Of a DNA stretch of 51,662 nt, positions 42,644-51,044 are shown piece after piece. Under the pieces are notes generated by a model. The model saw only the letters and a program-made list of their open reading frames with translations, was not told the DNA's origin and made no database searches. Origin of the DNA: Saprospiraceae bacterium UBA7687 (GTDB taxonomy: Bacteria; Bacteroidota; Bacteroidia; Chitinophagales; Saprospiraceae); assembly GCA_002482845.1 (NCBI GenBank), contig DLGT01000077.1, forward strand, positions 1 to 51,662, read 5' to 3'. Within the stretch, counting starts at the first letter, position 1, and the number at the start of each line of letters is the position of its first letter. The position numbers and the translations under genes are program-made.

Positions 42644-43624
42644 ATGAAGACCATCGCTATCCTTGTACCCGAGCACGCAGTTATGCAAGCAGTGGCTGAC
42701 CCACAATATTGTTTTAGTGCTGTGAATCAGTTTTTAATTCAAGCAGGTAAGTTGCCATTGTTTGATGTAAAACTTGTCGGTGCAAAAGAAATGGTAACCC
42801 TAAACTTTGGCTCTTATCAGGTTAATGTAGATGCACTCATAGATGATATCCAAAAACCAGATTTGATTTTTATTCCTGCACTTTTTGGTGATTTGAACCA
42901 AGCTGTTGAAGCTAATAGAAAACTGATTCCTTGGATTGTAAAAAACTATATACAAGGGTCAGAAGTGGTTTCTCTCTGTTTAGGTGCTTTTCTACTAGGA
43001 GCTACTGGATTATTGAATGGGCGGAAATGTTCTACTCACTGGGGATTTATAAATCAATTTAAGGTGATGTATCCTGATGTAGATGTACAAGATGGTCAGA
43101 TAATAACAGAAGACGAACGCCTATATTCTAGTGGTGGAGCAAATTCATATTGGAATTTGTTACTTCACCTTGTAGAAAAATATACTGATAGGGAAATGGC
43201 TATACTTACAGCTAAATATTTTGCTATCGATATTGACAGAAATAGCCAGACAGCTTTTGCAATTTTTAATGGTCAAAAGTCTCACCAAGATGAAGCCATA
43301 AAAGTCGCTCAACAATTTATAGAAACCAATCTTCAAGAAAAGCTTGTAATAGAACAGATAGCAGATCAGGTAGCCGTCGGCCGCCGAAGTTTTGAGAGAA
43401 GATTTAAATCCGCTACTGGCAATACGGTATTAGAATATATACAAAGAGTCAAAATAGAAGCTGCAAAACGCAATTTTGAGTCTTCATCCATGAATATTTC
43501 AGAAGTTATGTATAAAGTCGGCTATAATGATGAAAAGTCATTTCGTTCGACATTCAAAAAAGTGACAGGAGTGACTCCTACTGCATACAAGAAGAAGTAC
43601 CAAAAAAGTCTATTTTCTATCTAA
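42644..43624 (+). CDS. GlxA-family regulator: DJ-1/PfpI domain plus AraC HTH
   Basis: 326 residues from the ATG at 42644, the first ATG after the -7 box. The class-I-glutamine-amidotransferase-like domain (1 to about 190) has the nucleophile-elbow-like SLCLGAFLLGATGLLNG and RKCSTHW. The AraC-type HTH pair (about 225-320) is LVIEQIADQVAVGRRSFERRFKSATGNTVLEYIQ and ISEVMYKVGYNDEKSFRSTFKKVTGVTP. The divergent five-gene operon is a probable target (inference from position). Confidence 0.9.
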   Translation: MKTIAILVPEHAVMQAVADPQYCFSAVNQFLIQAGKLPLFDVKLVGAKEMVTLNFGSYQVNVDALIDDIQKPDLIFIPALFGDLNQAVEANRKLIPWIVKNYIQGSEVVSLCLGAFLLGATGLLNGRKCSTHWGFINQFKVMYPDVDVQDGQIITEDERLYSSGGANSYWNLLLHLVEKYTDREMAILTAKYFAIDIDRNSQTAFAIFNGQKSHQDEAIKVAQQFIETNLQEKLVIEQIADQVAVGRRSFERRFKSATGNTVLEYIQRVKIEAAKRNFESSSMNISEVMYKVGYNDEKSFRSTFKKVTGVTPTAYKKKYQKSLFSI

Positions 43625-43651
43625 ATTTATAAAGTAAATATTGGGTAAATA

Positions 43652-43690
43652 AAAAAGGCTTCAGGAAATGTTTCCCTAAAGCCTTTAAAA
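43652..43690. terminator. Bidirectional terminator between convergent genes
   Basis: AAAGGCTT (43654-43661) / AAGCCTTT (43079-type arm at 43679-43686), with GGAAA / TTTCC closing the upper stem and A/T runs on both sides. Confidence 0.78.
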
Positions 43691-43704
43691 AAGTTTTCCC
43701 AACT

Positions 43705-45087
43705 TTATTTTTTCCATGGAAGTCTATGTGCAGATCTTCCTATTTCTTTACCGAATCTTACACCTTCTTCACTGTCCATTCTGAAGTGTACGCCAAGTGG
43801 TACTCTTGACCATGCATTTTCATTTGCCATCTCTTCAAAACTTGAGAAAGTACGCGGTGTGCCTTCAAATTCAGTTCTATTTTTGTGACAGTTGTCAGTC
43901 ATACCGTAAGAGTAACCAAAAATGTGTCCCAATGCTTCTGCACCTGCGGCACCCATAGTAGAGTGACCAGAAGGATAAGCAGGGAAAGAAGGCGTAACTG
44001 GATCTACATCTCCAGGGTTAAAAAGATTTGGTTCCCATGATGGGTCTATTAATCTTTGAATGTATGATTCTGGCCTTTCTACATTGTAGTGGTATTTTGA
44101 ATTCCAACAAGCTACACCTGCATCATTACAAGCTGTGCCAACTAATGCTGTCATCCAAACAGCTGTCTCAAGGTCACTATTCTCAAGTTTAAGTACTTGA
44201 TCACCAATTGCAAGAAAACGAACCCCTGGGCTGAATGTTAGATTTAAAAGATCATCACTCCAGAATTCACCTATCCATTCTGCTTCGTAAGAAAGTGTTG
44301 GTGTATTTTGAGAATATACTTCTATTGCTTGTGAATATAAGTGTGATTTTGTGTCTTCGCTGTAAGGGATTGGCTTACGACAAACTTTTTGGTCTTCCTT
44401 GATTGCAAAAGTTCTTGCTTTGCCCCATACACCACCCATTGGTTTTCCTGGACCTGGGAAGGTAGGCTCCCAATCACCTGGTTTTTTAAAGTTAGCTTCC
44501 CAGTCATAACCTTGGAATGGATCTAGGTAATGGTCGTGCCCTACAATATCTGTTTTGGACCATTCCCACACTGCCTCAGCTACTTCTCTACCTCTATTTA
44601 CTGATCTGTCATAAACTTCGGCAGAAACTTCAGCTTTGTATTTGTCGTTAAGTCTTTTTGCAGTGGTTTTGATTAGTGTTTGCTGTGCATCACCCACACG
44701 TGCAAAAAATCTTGGCATTAAATATTCATAACTTGCGTTTATTACCAACGGCCAATAATATTCTTTACTTCTATCAGCATCTGGGACATCAAAACCTGCC
44801 CAATAACCATCAAATGAATTAAAATCTGGCATACCTGCGATACATGCTTCATATGCTGACAAGCCTAGATAAGCTACAGATCTTGGTGCTGGACCAGGGC
44901 GATATCCTGCTGCATACCTTTCCACTTGAAGATATGTTTCGTTCCATTCAAAGGTAGCTTCATTGTCGAAGTCAGCCACTTTTTTGAACTCAGTGTTTTC
45001 TGTTTCGTCTGTAACATCTTTTTTACATGACGATACCACAAGGGTAACTGCAAGTAAAAGAAAAAGTAATTTTGTTATACGGATCAT
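43705..45087 (-). CDS. Vanadium-haloperoxidase/PAP2-like lipoprotein, 460 aa
   Basis: The lipoprotein signal ends TLVVSSC (Cys21). The all-helical body carries the three phosphate/vanadate-binding motifs of the superfamily: KYHYNVERP (K-x6-RP), AYPSGHS with His375, and SRVPLGVH with His434. In vanadium haloperoxidases these residues bind vanadate; in PAP2 enzymes they carry out phosphate ester hydrolysis, and sequence alone cannot decide which. It is probably anchored at the outer or inner membrane. A paralogue is at 47421-48743, and an OmpR-type two-component system lies between them. A -7 box (TAGCTTTG on minus, 45128-45121) and the repeated operator (45161-45188) precede it. Confidence 0.87.
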   Translation of the reverse strand: MIRITKLLFLLLAVTLVVSSCKKDVTDETENTEFKKVADFDNEATFEWNETYLQVERYAAGYRPGPAPRSVAYLGLSAYEACIAGMPDFNSFDGYWAGFDVPDADRSKEYYWPLVINASYEYLMPRFFARVGDAQQTLIKTTAKRLNDKYKAEVSAEVYDRSVNRGREVAEAVWEWSKTDIVGHDHYLDPFQGYDWEANFKKPGDWEPTFPGPGKPMGGVWGKARTFAIKEDQKVCRKPIPYSEDTKSHLYSQAIEVYSQNTPTLSYEAEWIGEFWSDDLLNLTFSPGVRFLAIGDQVLKLENSDLETAVWMTALVGTACNDAGVACWNSKYHYNVERPESYIQRLIDPSWEPNLFNPGDVDPVTPSFPAYPSGHSTMGAAGAEALGHIFGYSYGMTDNCHKNRTEFEGTPRTFSSFEEMANENAWSRVPLGVHFRMDSEEGVRFGKEIGRSAHRLPWKK

Positions 45088-45120
45088 ATCGAACTATTGT
45101 TTTAATGTTTAAAAGTGACA

Positions 45121-45128
45121 CAAAGCTA
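45121..45128 (-). promoter_or_regulatory. -7 box of the first haloperoxidase-like gene
   Basis: CAAAGCTA on plus, TAGCTTTG on minus, 33 bp before the ATG at 45087. Confidence 0.55.
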
Positions 45129-45160
45129 CTCCTCAGCCTATTGAGTTAACCAATTTTTTC

Positions 45161-45188
45161 ATTAGAATTTTATTAGAAATGATTAGTA
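45161..45188. promoter_or_regulatory. Direct-repeat operator, copy 1 (between the haloperoxidase-like gene and the two-component genes)
   Basis: On the minus strand: TACTAAT, 3 bp, TTCTAAT, 4 bp, TTCTAAT. The starts are 10 and 11 bp apart, as for tandem half-sites of OmpR/PhoB-type regulators. The 18-bp core TTCTAATAAAATTCTAAT is identical to copy 2 at 47358-47375. It sits 32 bp upstream of the minus-strand -7 box and 26 bp upstream of the plus-strand -7 box of the regulator gene. Confidence 0.75.
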
Positions 45189-45214
45189 ACCTTAAGATAC
45201 GAATTTATTCTCTT

Positions 45215-45222
45215 TATATTTG
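45215..45222 (+). promoter_or_regulatory. -7 box of the OmpR-type regulator
   Basis: TATATTTG, matching TAnnTTTG; the ATG follows at 45296. The direct-repeat operator lies in the usual activator position upstream. Confidence 0.45.
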
Positions 45223-45295
45223 CTTCGTAATAAGTAGATTACATGAAGTTAAGTTGTAGTTTATGATATGTAAGTTTGTAAAATAAGTGAAGTAG

Positions 45296-45973
45296 ATGCA
45301 TATTCTATTGGTAGAAGATCAGCTAGGAGTAGTACAGTCATTGAAACAAGGACTTGAAGAAAAAGACATTAAGGTCGATACTGCTACAAATGGTATAGAT
45401 GGCAAAAAACTTGCTGAAGAGAATACATACAATGTTATTGTCCTTGATGTGATGATGCCTGGAATTAATGGCATAGAGTTATGTAACATGTTGAGAAAAT
45501 CAGGGAGTAGCGTTCCTATTCTTATTATTTCTGCATTAGATTCTGTAGAAGATAAAATAATTGGCTTAGATGCAGGTGGCGATGATTACCTTGCAAAACC
45601 ATTTGAGTTTAACGAATTTTTAGCTCGCATCAAAGCATTGGATCGAAGGTATAACAGTATTTATCAAGCAACTACAACAAGACAAATTGAAGACTTAGAT
45701 GTTAATTTTGTTAACAGGACAGCTTTCAGGCTTAAAAAGAACTTAGATTTAACACCAAAAGAATTTAGGCTACTCGAGTTTTTTATAAATAATGAAAATA
45801 AAGTGGTGTCTAAAAATGAAATTGCTATAAAGGTTTGGGATGTAGATTTTGATACGGGAACGAATGTTGTAGAAGTGTATGTAAATTATCTGCGTAATAA
45901 ATTGGACAAAGGTTTTGACAAGAAACTAATTCACACTAAATTTGGCATTGGATATATATTCAATCCAAAATAA
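45296..45973 (+). CDS. OmpR/PhoB-family response regulator
   Basis: 225 residues. The receiver domain (1-118) has D8-type acidic pocket (LLVEDQ), phospho-acceptor Asp51 in VLDVMMPGING and the conserved lysine in DYLAKPFEF. A winged-helix effector (about 128-223) follows: LTPKEFRLLEFFINNENKVVSKNEIAIKVWDVDFDTGTNVVEVYVNYLRNKL ... GIGYIF. This class normally binds tandem direct repeats spaced 11 bp, exactly the pattern found upstream of both flanking haloperoxidase-like genes. The kinase gene starts one base after its stop. Confidence 0.94.
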   Translation: MHILLVEDQLGVVQSLKQGLEEKDIKVDTATNGIDGKKLAEENTYNVIVLDVMMPGINGIELCNMLRKSGSSVPILIISALDSVEDKIIGLDAGGDDYLAKPFEFNEFLARIKALDRRYNSIYQATTTRQIEDLDVNFVNRTAFRLKKNLDLTPKEFRLLEFFINNENKVVSKNEIAIKVWDVDFDTGTNVVEVYVNYLRNKLDKGFDKKLIHTKFGIGYIFNPK

Positions 45974-45974
45974 C

Positions 45975-47342
45975 ATGCAGATACGTACTCGGCTTACATT
46001 ATGGTTTATAGGAATTACGGCACTTCTTCTGTTGTCTTCTTTGGTATTTATTTATATTAATTTTAGTAATCATATCAAAGCAGAATTTTACGAAAGCCTT
46101 GAGTCAAAAGCAGTAATGACCGTGGTGATGCTTGTAAAAAACAATCCAGAACTAGAAACTGAGAAAGAAGAAAACCAACAAAATGATGTCCTTCCATCCA
46201 AAGAAAACATCATTGTTTTTAATACAAAATTTGAAAAGCTATTTTCATTCAATAAGGAAGACCAAATTTCTGAGTCAGTTTTAAGGACGATTTTGGCGAA
46301 GGGCGAACATAGATTTAATCTTGGTATGTACGATGCAGTTGGGATAAAATATACTACAAATTTTGGAAAGGAATTGATCATTATTTCCAAAGGCGTCTTT
46401 TTATCACAGGAATTGGTCAGATTGGGAAATATTTTGATGATTACATTTTTCTTATTTTTGACATTGACTGCAGTTGGTGGATATTATTTTGCAGGAAAAG
46501 CTTTGCAGCCTATCACCAAGACTATGAATGAAATTGACATTATGTTGCCATCTGACCTGACACAAAGATTGAATGTAGATAATAATAAAGATGAACTTTC
46601 GAGGCTTTCATTTACTTTCAATAAATTGCTAGATCGGATAGAAGATGCCTTCAAAATTCAGAAAGGATTTTTATCAAATGTCTCGCATGAACTGCGCAAT
46701 CCATTGGCTTCAATTATTTCGAGTATTCAAGTTAATTTGTCCAAGGACAGGTCCACTGAGGATTACAAAACTTGTCTCCATAATATTTTACATGAAGCGG
46801 CAGATCTAGAACATACATCCACACATCTTATGGAATTAGCTAGAATATCGGCAAATTCTGATAAAATCTTATTTGATAAAACAAGAATAGATGAGTTAAT
46901 TTGGCAAGCTATCACAACTGTCAAAAAATCAAGCAATCAATATGTTATTCGTTTTGACTCCAATAATCTTCCAGAAGATCCTGAAAAGCTTAATATTTTG
47001 GCCAATGATGCATTAGTAAAAACAGCCTTGGTAAATCTTCTAGAAAACGCTTGTAAATTTTCTCCGGATCACCATGCCCAAATAAATCTAAATATAACTA
47101 ATAATCAATTTATTGCCATAGAAATAATAGATTCAGCATCTAGAATCTTAAATGAAGAGAAGGAATTGATATTCAAACCATTTTATAGAAGTAATGCCAC
47201 CAACAAAATAAAAGGTTCGGGCATTGGACTTTCACTAGTTGCAAGTATTGTTAATATTCATAAAGCTAAATTAACTATATCAGATAGTGAAGGAAAAGTG
47301 GGAAATGTTTTCACCATTACATTTCCAATTAATAAAATGTAG
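45975..47342 (+). CDS. Sensor histidine kinase partner of the OmpR-type regulator
   Basis: 455 residues. The first helix (about 8-30), a periplasmic domain of about 120 residues and a second helix (about 155-178) are followed by HAMP (ALQPITKTMNEIDIMLPSDLTQRLNV), HisKA with His238 in FLSNVSHELRNPLASI, and HATPase (N box ALVNLLENACKFS, G2 box KGSGIGLSL). The G1 box reads EIIDSASRI where DxGxG(I) is expected, so nucleotide binding may be altered. The ATG at 45975 is used, one base after the regulator stop, which implies translational coupling. Confidence 0.91.
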   Translation: MQIRTRLTLWFIGITALLLLSSLVFIYINFSNHIKAEFYESLESKAVMTVVMLVKNNPELETEKEENQQNDVLPSKENIIVFNTKFEKLFSFNKEDQISESVLRTILAKGEHRFNLGMYDAVGIKYTTNFGKELIIISKGVFLSQELVRLGNILMITFFLFLTLTAVGGYYFAGKALQPITKTMNEIDIMLPSDLTQRLNVDNNKDELSRLSFTFNKLLDRIEDAFKIQKGFLSNVSHELRNPLASIISSIQVNLSKDRSTEDYKTCLHNILHEAADLEHTSTHLMELARISANSDKILFDKTRIDELIWQAITTVKKSSNQYVIRFDSNNLPEDPEKLNILANDALVKTALVNLLENACKFSPDHHAQINLNITNNQFIAIEIIDSASRILNEEKELIFKPFYRSNATNKIKGSGIGLSLVASIVNIHKAKLTISDSEGKVGNVFTITFPINKM

Positions 47343-47357
47343 GTCAAGCAAAATCAA

Positions 47358-47404
47358 TTCTAATAAAATTCTAATCCTAAGCTAATCAAAAAGTTGTAGT
47401 TTTG
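47358..47404 (+). promoter_or_regulatory. Direct-repeat operator, copy 2, and -7 box of the second haloperoxidase-like gene
   Basis: TTCTAAT (47358), TTCTAAT (47369) and AGCTAAT (47380) have starts exactly 11 bp apart, followed by TAGTTTTG (47397-47404). The operator covers the -33 position, typical for PhoB-type activation. The first 18 bp are identical to copy 1. The gene starts at 47421. Confidence 0.75.
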
Positions 47405-47420
47405 TGACTTTAATCGAGTG

Positions 47421-48743
47421 ATGTTAATGTGTAATCAGGTAATATTAAATAGAACATTTGGGTGGTTTCGTCAGTTGGCGTTACTTTCACTGATTATTTT
47501 ATTTTCTTTTTTTAACCCGAAAATGCATGAAGATAAAAGAAGAGACTACGAGGTTAAATCAATAGTTTTGCAATGGTATAGATTATTCCTTCATTTAGAA
47601 AGTAAAGACACGACCGCTTTTCCACCTATTTCAGCACAACGCCTAGCTGATATGGGCATGAGTGGATATTTGTCTCTTGACTACCAAAAAACAATGTCCT
47701 TTACACAAGATGAAACCTTAGAATTATTAAATAAGGTATATAGTGATGCATTAAGTAATTATTATTCACATCTAGATGTAACGTCTAAAGAAAGTATAAA
47801 AATACTTGAGCATGATATTTCGGCCACGATATCTATACCTGCGCATAGTGAAGACTTGGTAACGAAGGCTAGTGAAAATATTAAAAACAATCTTCCTTAT
47901 TTCTTTGAAAGCCGGTCAGAAAATTTCTGTGAAGTGGCAGAGTCCCAATCAAGTGGTACGCAGAAAGATATTAGTAAGTCTAAGTTTGAGTATAAGTCAA
48001 ATCATGCAATTTTACCAGAATGGGGTCAGAAAAAGACCATCGTAGTTAGCAAAAACAAAGTAACCTGCGAAAAACCATATGCAAAAAATGACGAGTTCGA
48101 TAAAGCACTTTATGCAGAAGCGCTTGAGATTTATTCTATGTCTCATAATTTGACTAAAGATGACATTTGGGTGGCTGAATTTTGGGGTGATGACGTCAGA
48201 GGCTTGACTTTTTCACCACCTGCACGTTGGATTTCAATCTTAAATCAGATAGTACAGAAGGAAGAAATAACGGCAGAAGAAATAATAGAAGTATACCTAA
48301 AAATGGGAATTGGACTTCATGATTCGGCCATCGTTTGTTGGAAAAATAAGTATGACCATAATTTGTTAAGACCATCGGATTTTATACAAAACAATATAGA
48401 TGGTAGTTGGCATCCTTTTCATGATAACCCAGATTTTCCTGCGTATCCATCAGGACATTCTGTGTTCGGAGCAGTAGGTTCTAGGATTCTAGAAGCTAGC
48501 TTTGGTACTGATTATAAAATGACGGATATGAGTCATTCCCATAGAATAGAGTTTGTGGGTAAAGAGAGGTCTTACAACTCATTCAGAGAAATGGCACACG
48601 AAAATGCATACTCTAGAATGATCATGGGGGTACATTATAAGCAAGATTGCGATGAAGGGCTGAGATTGGGGTATGAAGTAGGTGATATCATCAATCAAAC
48701 AGATTTTAAATCTATTCTTGTAAAAGATAACTACCACTTATAA
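47421..48743 (+). CDS. Vanadium-haloperoxidase/PAP2-like protein, 440 aa (paralogue)
   Basis: An N-terminal hydrophobic export signal (about 12-31) without a lipobox Cys is followed by a poorly conserved middle. The three superfamily motifs then appear: KYDHNLLRP, AYPSGHS with His346, and SRMIMGVHY. The C-terminal 220 residues align well with the lipoprotein paralogue at 43705-45087 (EFWGDDVRGLTFSP; FREMAHENAYSRM). The first 200 residues do not, apart from occasional words. ATG 47421 is used; a GTG lies just before it. It follows the kinase by 78 bp with its own operator and -7 box. Confidence 0.84.
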   Translation: MLMCNQVILNRTFGWFRQLALLSLIILFSFFNPKMHEDKRRDYEVKSIVLQWYRLFLHLESKDTTAFPPISAQRLADMGMSGYLSLDYQKTMSFTQDETLELLNKVYSDALSNYYSHLDVTSKESIKILEHDISATISIPAHSEDLVTKASENIKNNLPYFFESRSENFCEVAESQSSGTQKDISKSKFEYKSNHAILPEWGQKKTIVVSKNKVTCEKPYAKNDEFDKALYAEALEIYSMSHNLTKDDIWVAEFWGDDVRGLTFSPPARWISILNQIVQKEEITAEEIIEVYLKMGIGLHDSAIVCWKNKYDHNLLRPSDFIQNNIDGSWHPFHDNPDFPAYPSGHSVFGAVGSRILEASFGTDYKMTDMSHSHRIEFVGKERSYNSFREMAHENAYSRMIMGVHYKQDCDEGLRLGYEVGDIINQTDFKSILVKDNYHL

Positions 48744-48746
48744 ACA

Positions 48747-48873
48747 TTCTCTCTCCGATGGTCTGGCTCCAAGACAGCCTATCGGTAACTTTGGATATTT
48801 TCAATAAACAGATAATTTATAAGAATTCTCTCCCTGATGGTCTGGCTCCAAGACAGCCTATCAGTAACTTTTA
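48747..48873. repeat. Two 48-nt direct repeats with invariant-loop hairpins
   Basis: Repeats at about 48747-48795 and 48825-48873, offset 79 bp, share TTCTCTC...GATGGTC-TGGCTCCAAGACA-GCCTATC-GTAACTTT. Hairpin 1 closes with CCGAT (48755-48759) / ATCGG (48781-48785). Hairpin 2 closes with CTGAT (48834-48838) / ATCAG (48860-48864), so the difference is compensatory. They lie between convergent genes. Confidence 0.8.
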
Positions 48874-48888
48874 GATTATCAACAAACC

Positions 48889-48915
48889 GATACGATGTCT
48901 TTGAGCCATCGTATC
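48889..48915. repeat. Invariant-loop hairpin, copy 3
   Basis: Arms GATACGA / TCGTATC (perfect) enclose TGTCTTTGAGCCA, the complement of TGGCTCAAAGACA, one base different from the core of copies 1 and 2. It lies 12 bp downstream of the fhs stop codon. Confidence 0.75.
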
Positions 48916-48926
48916 AGAAGTACACC

Positions 48927-50600
48927 TTAAGAGAGCCCTACAATCTTACCATCATCATTTATATCGATATGTTCTGCACTCGGTATCGCAGGAAGACCAG
49001 GCATTCTCATCACATCGCCTAGAAGAGGAATGACAAATCCAGCTCCACCAGCAAATTCAAATTCTCTCACGGTGACATTAAAACCTGTAGGTCTACCTAT
49101 TTTCTTTTCGTCATCCGAGAAGCTAGCAGGTGTCTTGACCATACAAACAGGCAATTCTTGATATCCTAATTTGGTAATTTGTGCTATTTGTGATTTTGCT
49201 TTTGACGTATATTCTACATCATCTGCGCCATAAATTTCTGTGGCTATCGTTTTAATTTTGTGTTCGATACTATCCGTAAGATTGTATAATGGTTTGAAAT
49301 TGTTCTTATCTTCAAGTATGCTTTCTACAACAGCAGCGGCTAGTTCTGACGCTCCAGCACCACCATTTGCAAATGCAGTACTTACGATGGCTTTCACACC
49401 TTTTTGTGCACACAACTCTTTAATGACTTCATATTCATCATTTGTATCTGTGGGGAATGCATTGATTGCCACGACTGGATTAAGGCCAAATTTCTGAACA
49501 TTCTCAATATGTTTTTCTAGATTGCAGAATCCTTTTCTCACGGCATCAGGATCAGAATTTGTCAATACATCTTTATGTACGCCACCATGATGTTTTAAAG
49601 CTCTTACCGTGGCAACTACGACTACGCCATCCGGCTTTAGCCCTGAAGAAACACATTTGATATGTAGGAATTTTTCAGCTCCAAGGTCAGCCCCAAAACC
49701 TGCTTCTGTCACTACAAAATCTCCAAGAGAAAGCCCCATTCTTGTAGCAATAACCGTATTAGTGCCTTGAGCGATACTCGCAAATGGTCCACCATGAAGA
49801 ATAGCCGCATTTCCTTCTAATGTTTGCACAAGATTCGGCTTGATGGCATCTTTTAGCAAAACAGCCATAGCACCAACAGCCTTTAGATCACGTGCAAAAA
49901 CCGGTTTGCCGTCATAAGTTTGACCTATATAGATATTACCTAATCTACGTTTCAGATCCTTAAGATCATTAGATAGACACAAGATGGCCATGACTTCTGA
50001 AGCAGGCGTGATGTTGAATCCATCTTCGCGCATGATGCCATTGCCTTTGCCACCGATGCCAACTATGATCTGCCTCAAAGCTCTATCATTCATGTCCATA
50101 ACACGTTTCCATGCTACCGTACGAGGATCAATATTAAGGTTGTATTGTTTGTTTTGAATATTATTATCGATCAATGCAGAAAGAAGATTATTTGCTTTTT
50201 CGATAGCTGAAAAATCTCCTGTAAAATGAAGATTGATGTCTTCCATAGGAATGACTTGTGCATATCCACCACCCGCAGCTCCACCTTTGACACCAAATAC
50301 AGGACCTAATGATGGCTCTCGCAAGACTGCAATAGCTTTATTGCCATTATAGTTAAGACCATCAGTAAGACCAATCGTTGTGGTGGTTTTCCCTTCACCA
50401 TATCTAGTAGGTGAGAGAGCTGTCACCAATATAAGTTTACCACCAGGCTTTTCTTTCTGTAAGTGCAAAGGAAGCTTTGCTTTGTATTTGCCATAAAACT
50501 CTAGATCATCTTCTATGATATTGAGTTTTTCAGCGATATGTTTAATATGCTGAATCTGTGCGTTTTGGGCGATTTCTATATCGCTAGGGAAAGTGGCCAT
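48927..50600 (-). CDS. fhs: Formate-tetrahydrofolate ligase
   Basis: 557 residues, the normal length. It joins formate to tetrahydrofolate with ATP, giving 10-formyl-THF for purine and C1 metabolism. The N-terminal P-loop is LSPTRYGEGKTTTTIGL. REPSLGPVFGVKGGAAGGGYAQVIPMEDINLHFTGD is the family signature, with EAGFGADLGAEKF and the closing GDVMRMPGLP. Cytosolic. Transcribed alone, with long non-coding DNA upstream and hairpin repeats downstream. Confidence 0.96.
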   Translation of the reverse strand: MATFPSDIEIAQNAQIQHIKHIAEKLNIIEDDLEFYGKYKAKLPLHLQKEKPGGKLILVTALSPTRYGEGKTTTTIGLTDGLNYNGNKAIAVLREPSLGPVFGVKGGAAGGGYAQVIPMEDINLHFTGDFSAIEKANNLLSALIDNNIQNKQYNLNIDPRTVAWKRVMDMNDRALRQIIVGIGGKGNGIMREDGFNITPASEVMAILCLSNDLKDLKRRLGNIYIGQTYDGKPVFARDLKAVGAMAVLLKDAIKPNLVQTLEGNAAILHGGPFASIAQGTNTVIATRMGLSLGDFVVTEAGFGADLGAEKFLHIKCVSSGLKPDGVVVVATVRALKHHGGVHKDVLTNSDPDAVRKGFCNLEKHIENVQKFGLNPVVAINAFPTDTNDEYEVIKELCAQKGVKAIVSTAFANGGAGASELAAAVVESILEDKNNFKPLYNLTDSIEHKIKTIATEIYGADDVEYTSKAKSQIAQITKLGYQELPVCMVKTPASFSDDEKKIGRPTGFNVTVREFEFAGGAGFVIPLLGDVMRMPGLPAIPSAEHIDINDDGKIVGLS

Positions 50601-51044
50601 GTGGTTTATGATTAGGACTGCAAATATGGCAAAATACTTTGAAAGGCGTGTATGTTTATATCCTAAAATGTAGTGATAAATATCAGTAACTTTTCCTACA
50701 TCTTTACCAAAGTGGCTATTGTATCTTTGGTACCTAACTAATTGTAAATATTTGATATCATATAACTTGGTGCTTATAGCATGTTTAAATTTTTATGGTG
50801 TATTGGAGTTGTAAACTCGTTTGCAACATGTACTATGTGATTGTAAACAAGTTTGCATTGCCAAAAGTGACTACCAAATTAATTTAAAAAATTCCAAGAA
50901 ACCAATACATTCTTTGCCCCAAATTACCTATCTTTATACCTAGTTTATATCGACGTTTGCACTTAAAGAGTACAAATGATAAGTGACCGTCAAAAGTCCA
51001 AAAAAGCTGCCAAAACTATCGTTTTCCAACAAAAATGAACAAGG
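50601..51044. other. Non-coding region upstream of fhs with palindromes
   Basis: No gene was found. There is an inverted repeat TACCAAAG (50705-50712) / CTTTGGTA (50725-50732), and the two operator-like palindromes are listed separately. TATCTTTG at 50722-50729 resembles a plus-strand -7 box without a good -33 partner. Confidence 0.45.
50809..50858. promoter_or_regulatory. Pair of 18-bp operator-like palindromes
   Basis: TTGTAAAC-TC-GTTTGCAA (50809-50826) and TTGTAAAC-AA-GTTTGCAT (50841-50858), starts 32 bp apart (about three helical turns). They resemble MarR/HxlR-type sites, but no regulator gene is adjacent; fhs starts 209 bp away on the minus strand. Confidence 0.5.

Noticed and set aside
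47421..48743. Acid phosphatase as a firm name
   Set aside because: The K-x6-RP / PSGH / SR-x4-GVH motifs fit both PAP2 phosphatases and vanadium haloperoxidases, so a neutral name is used.
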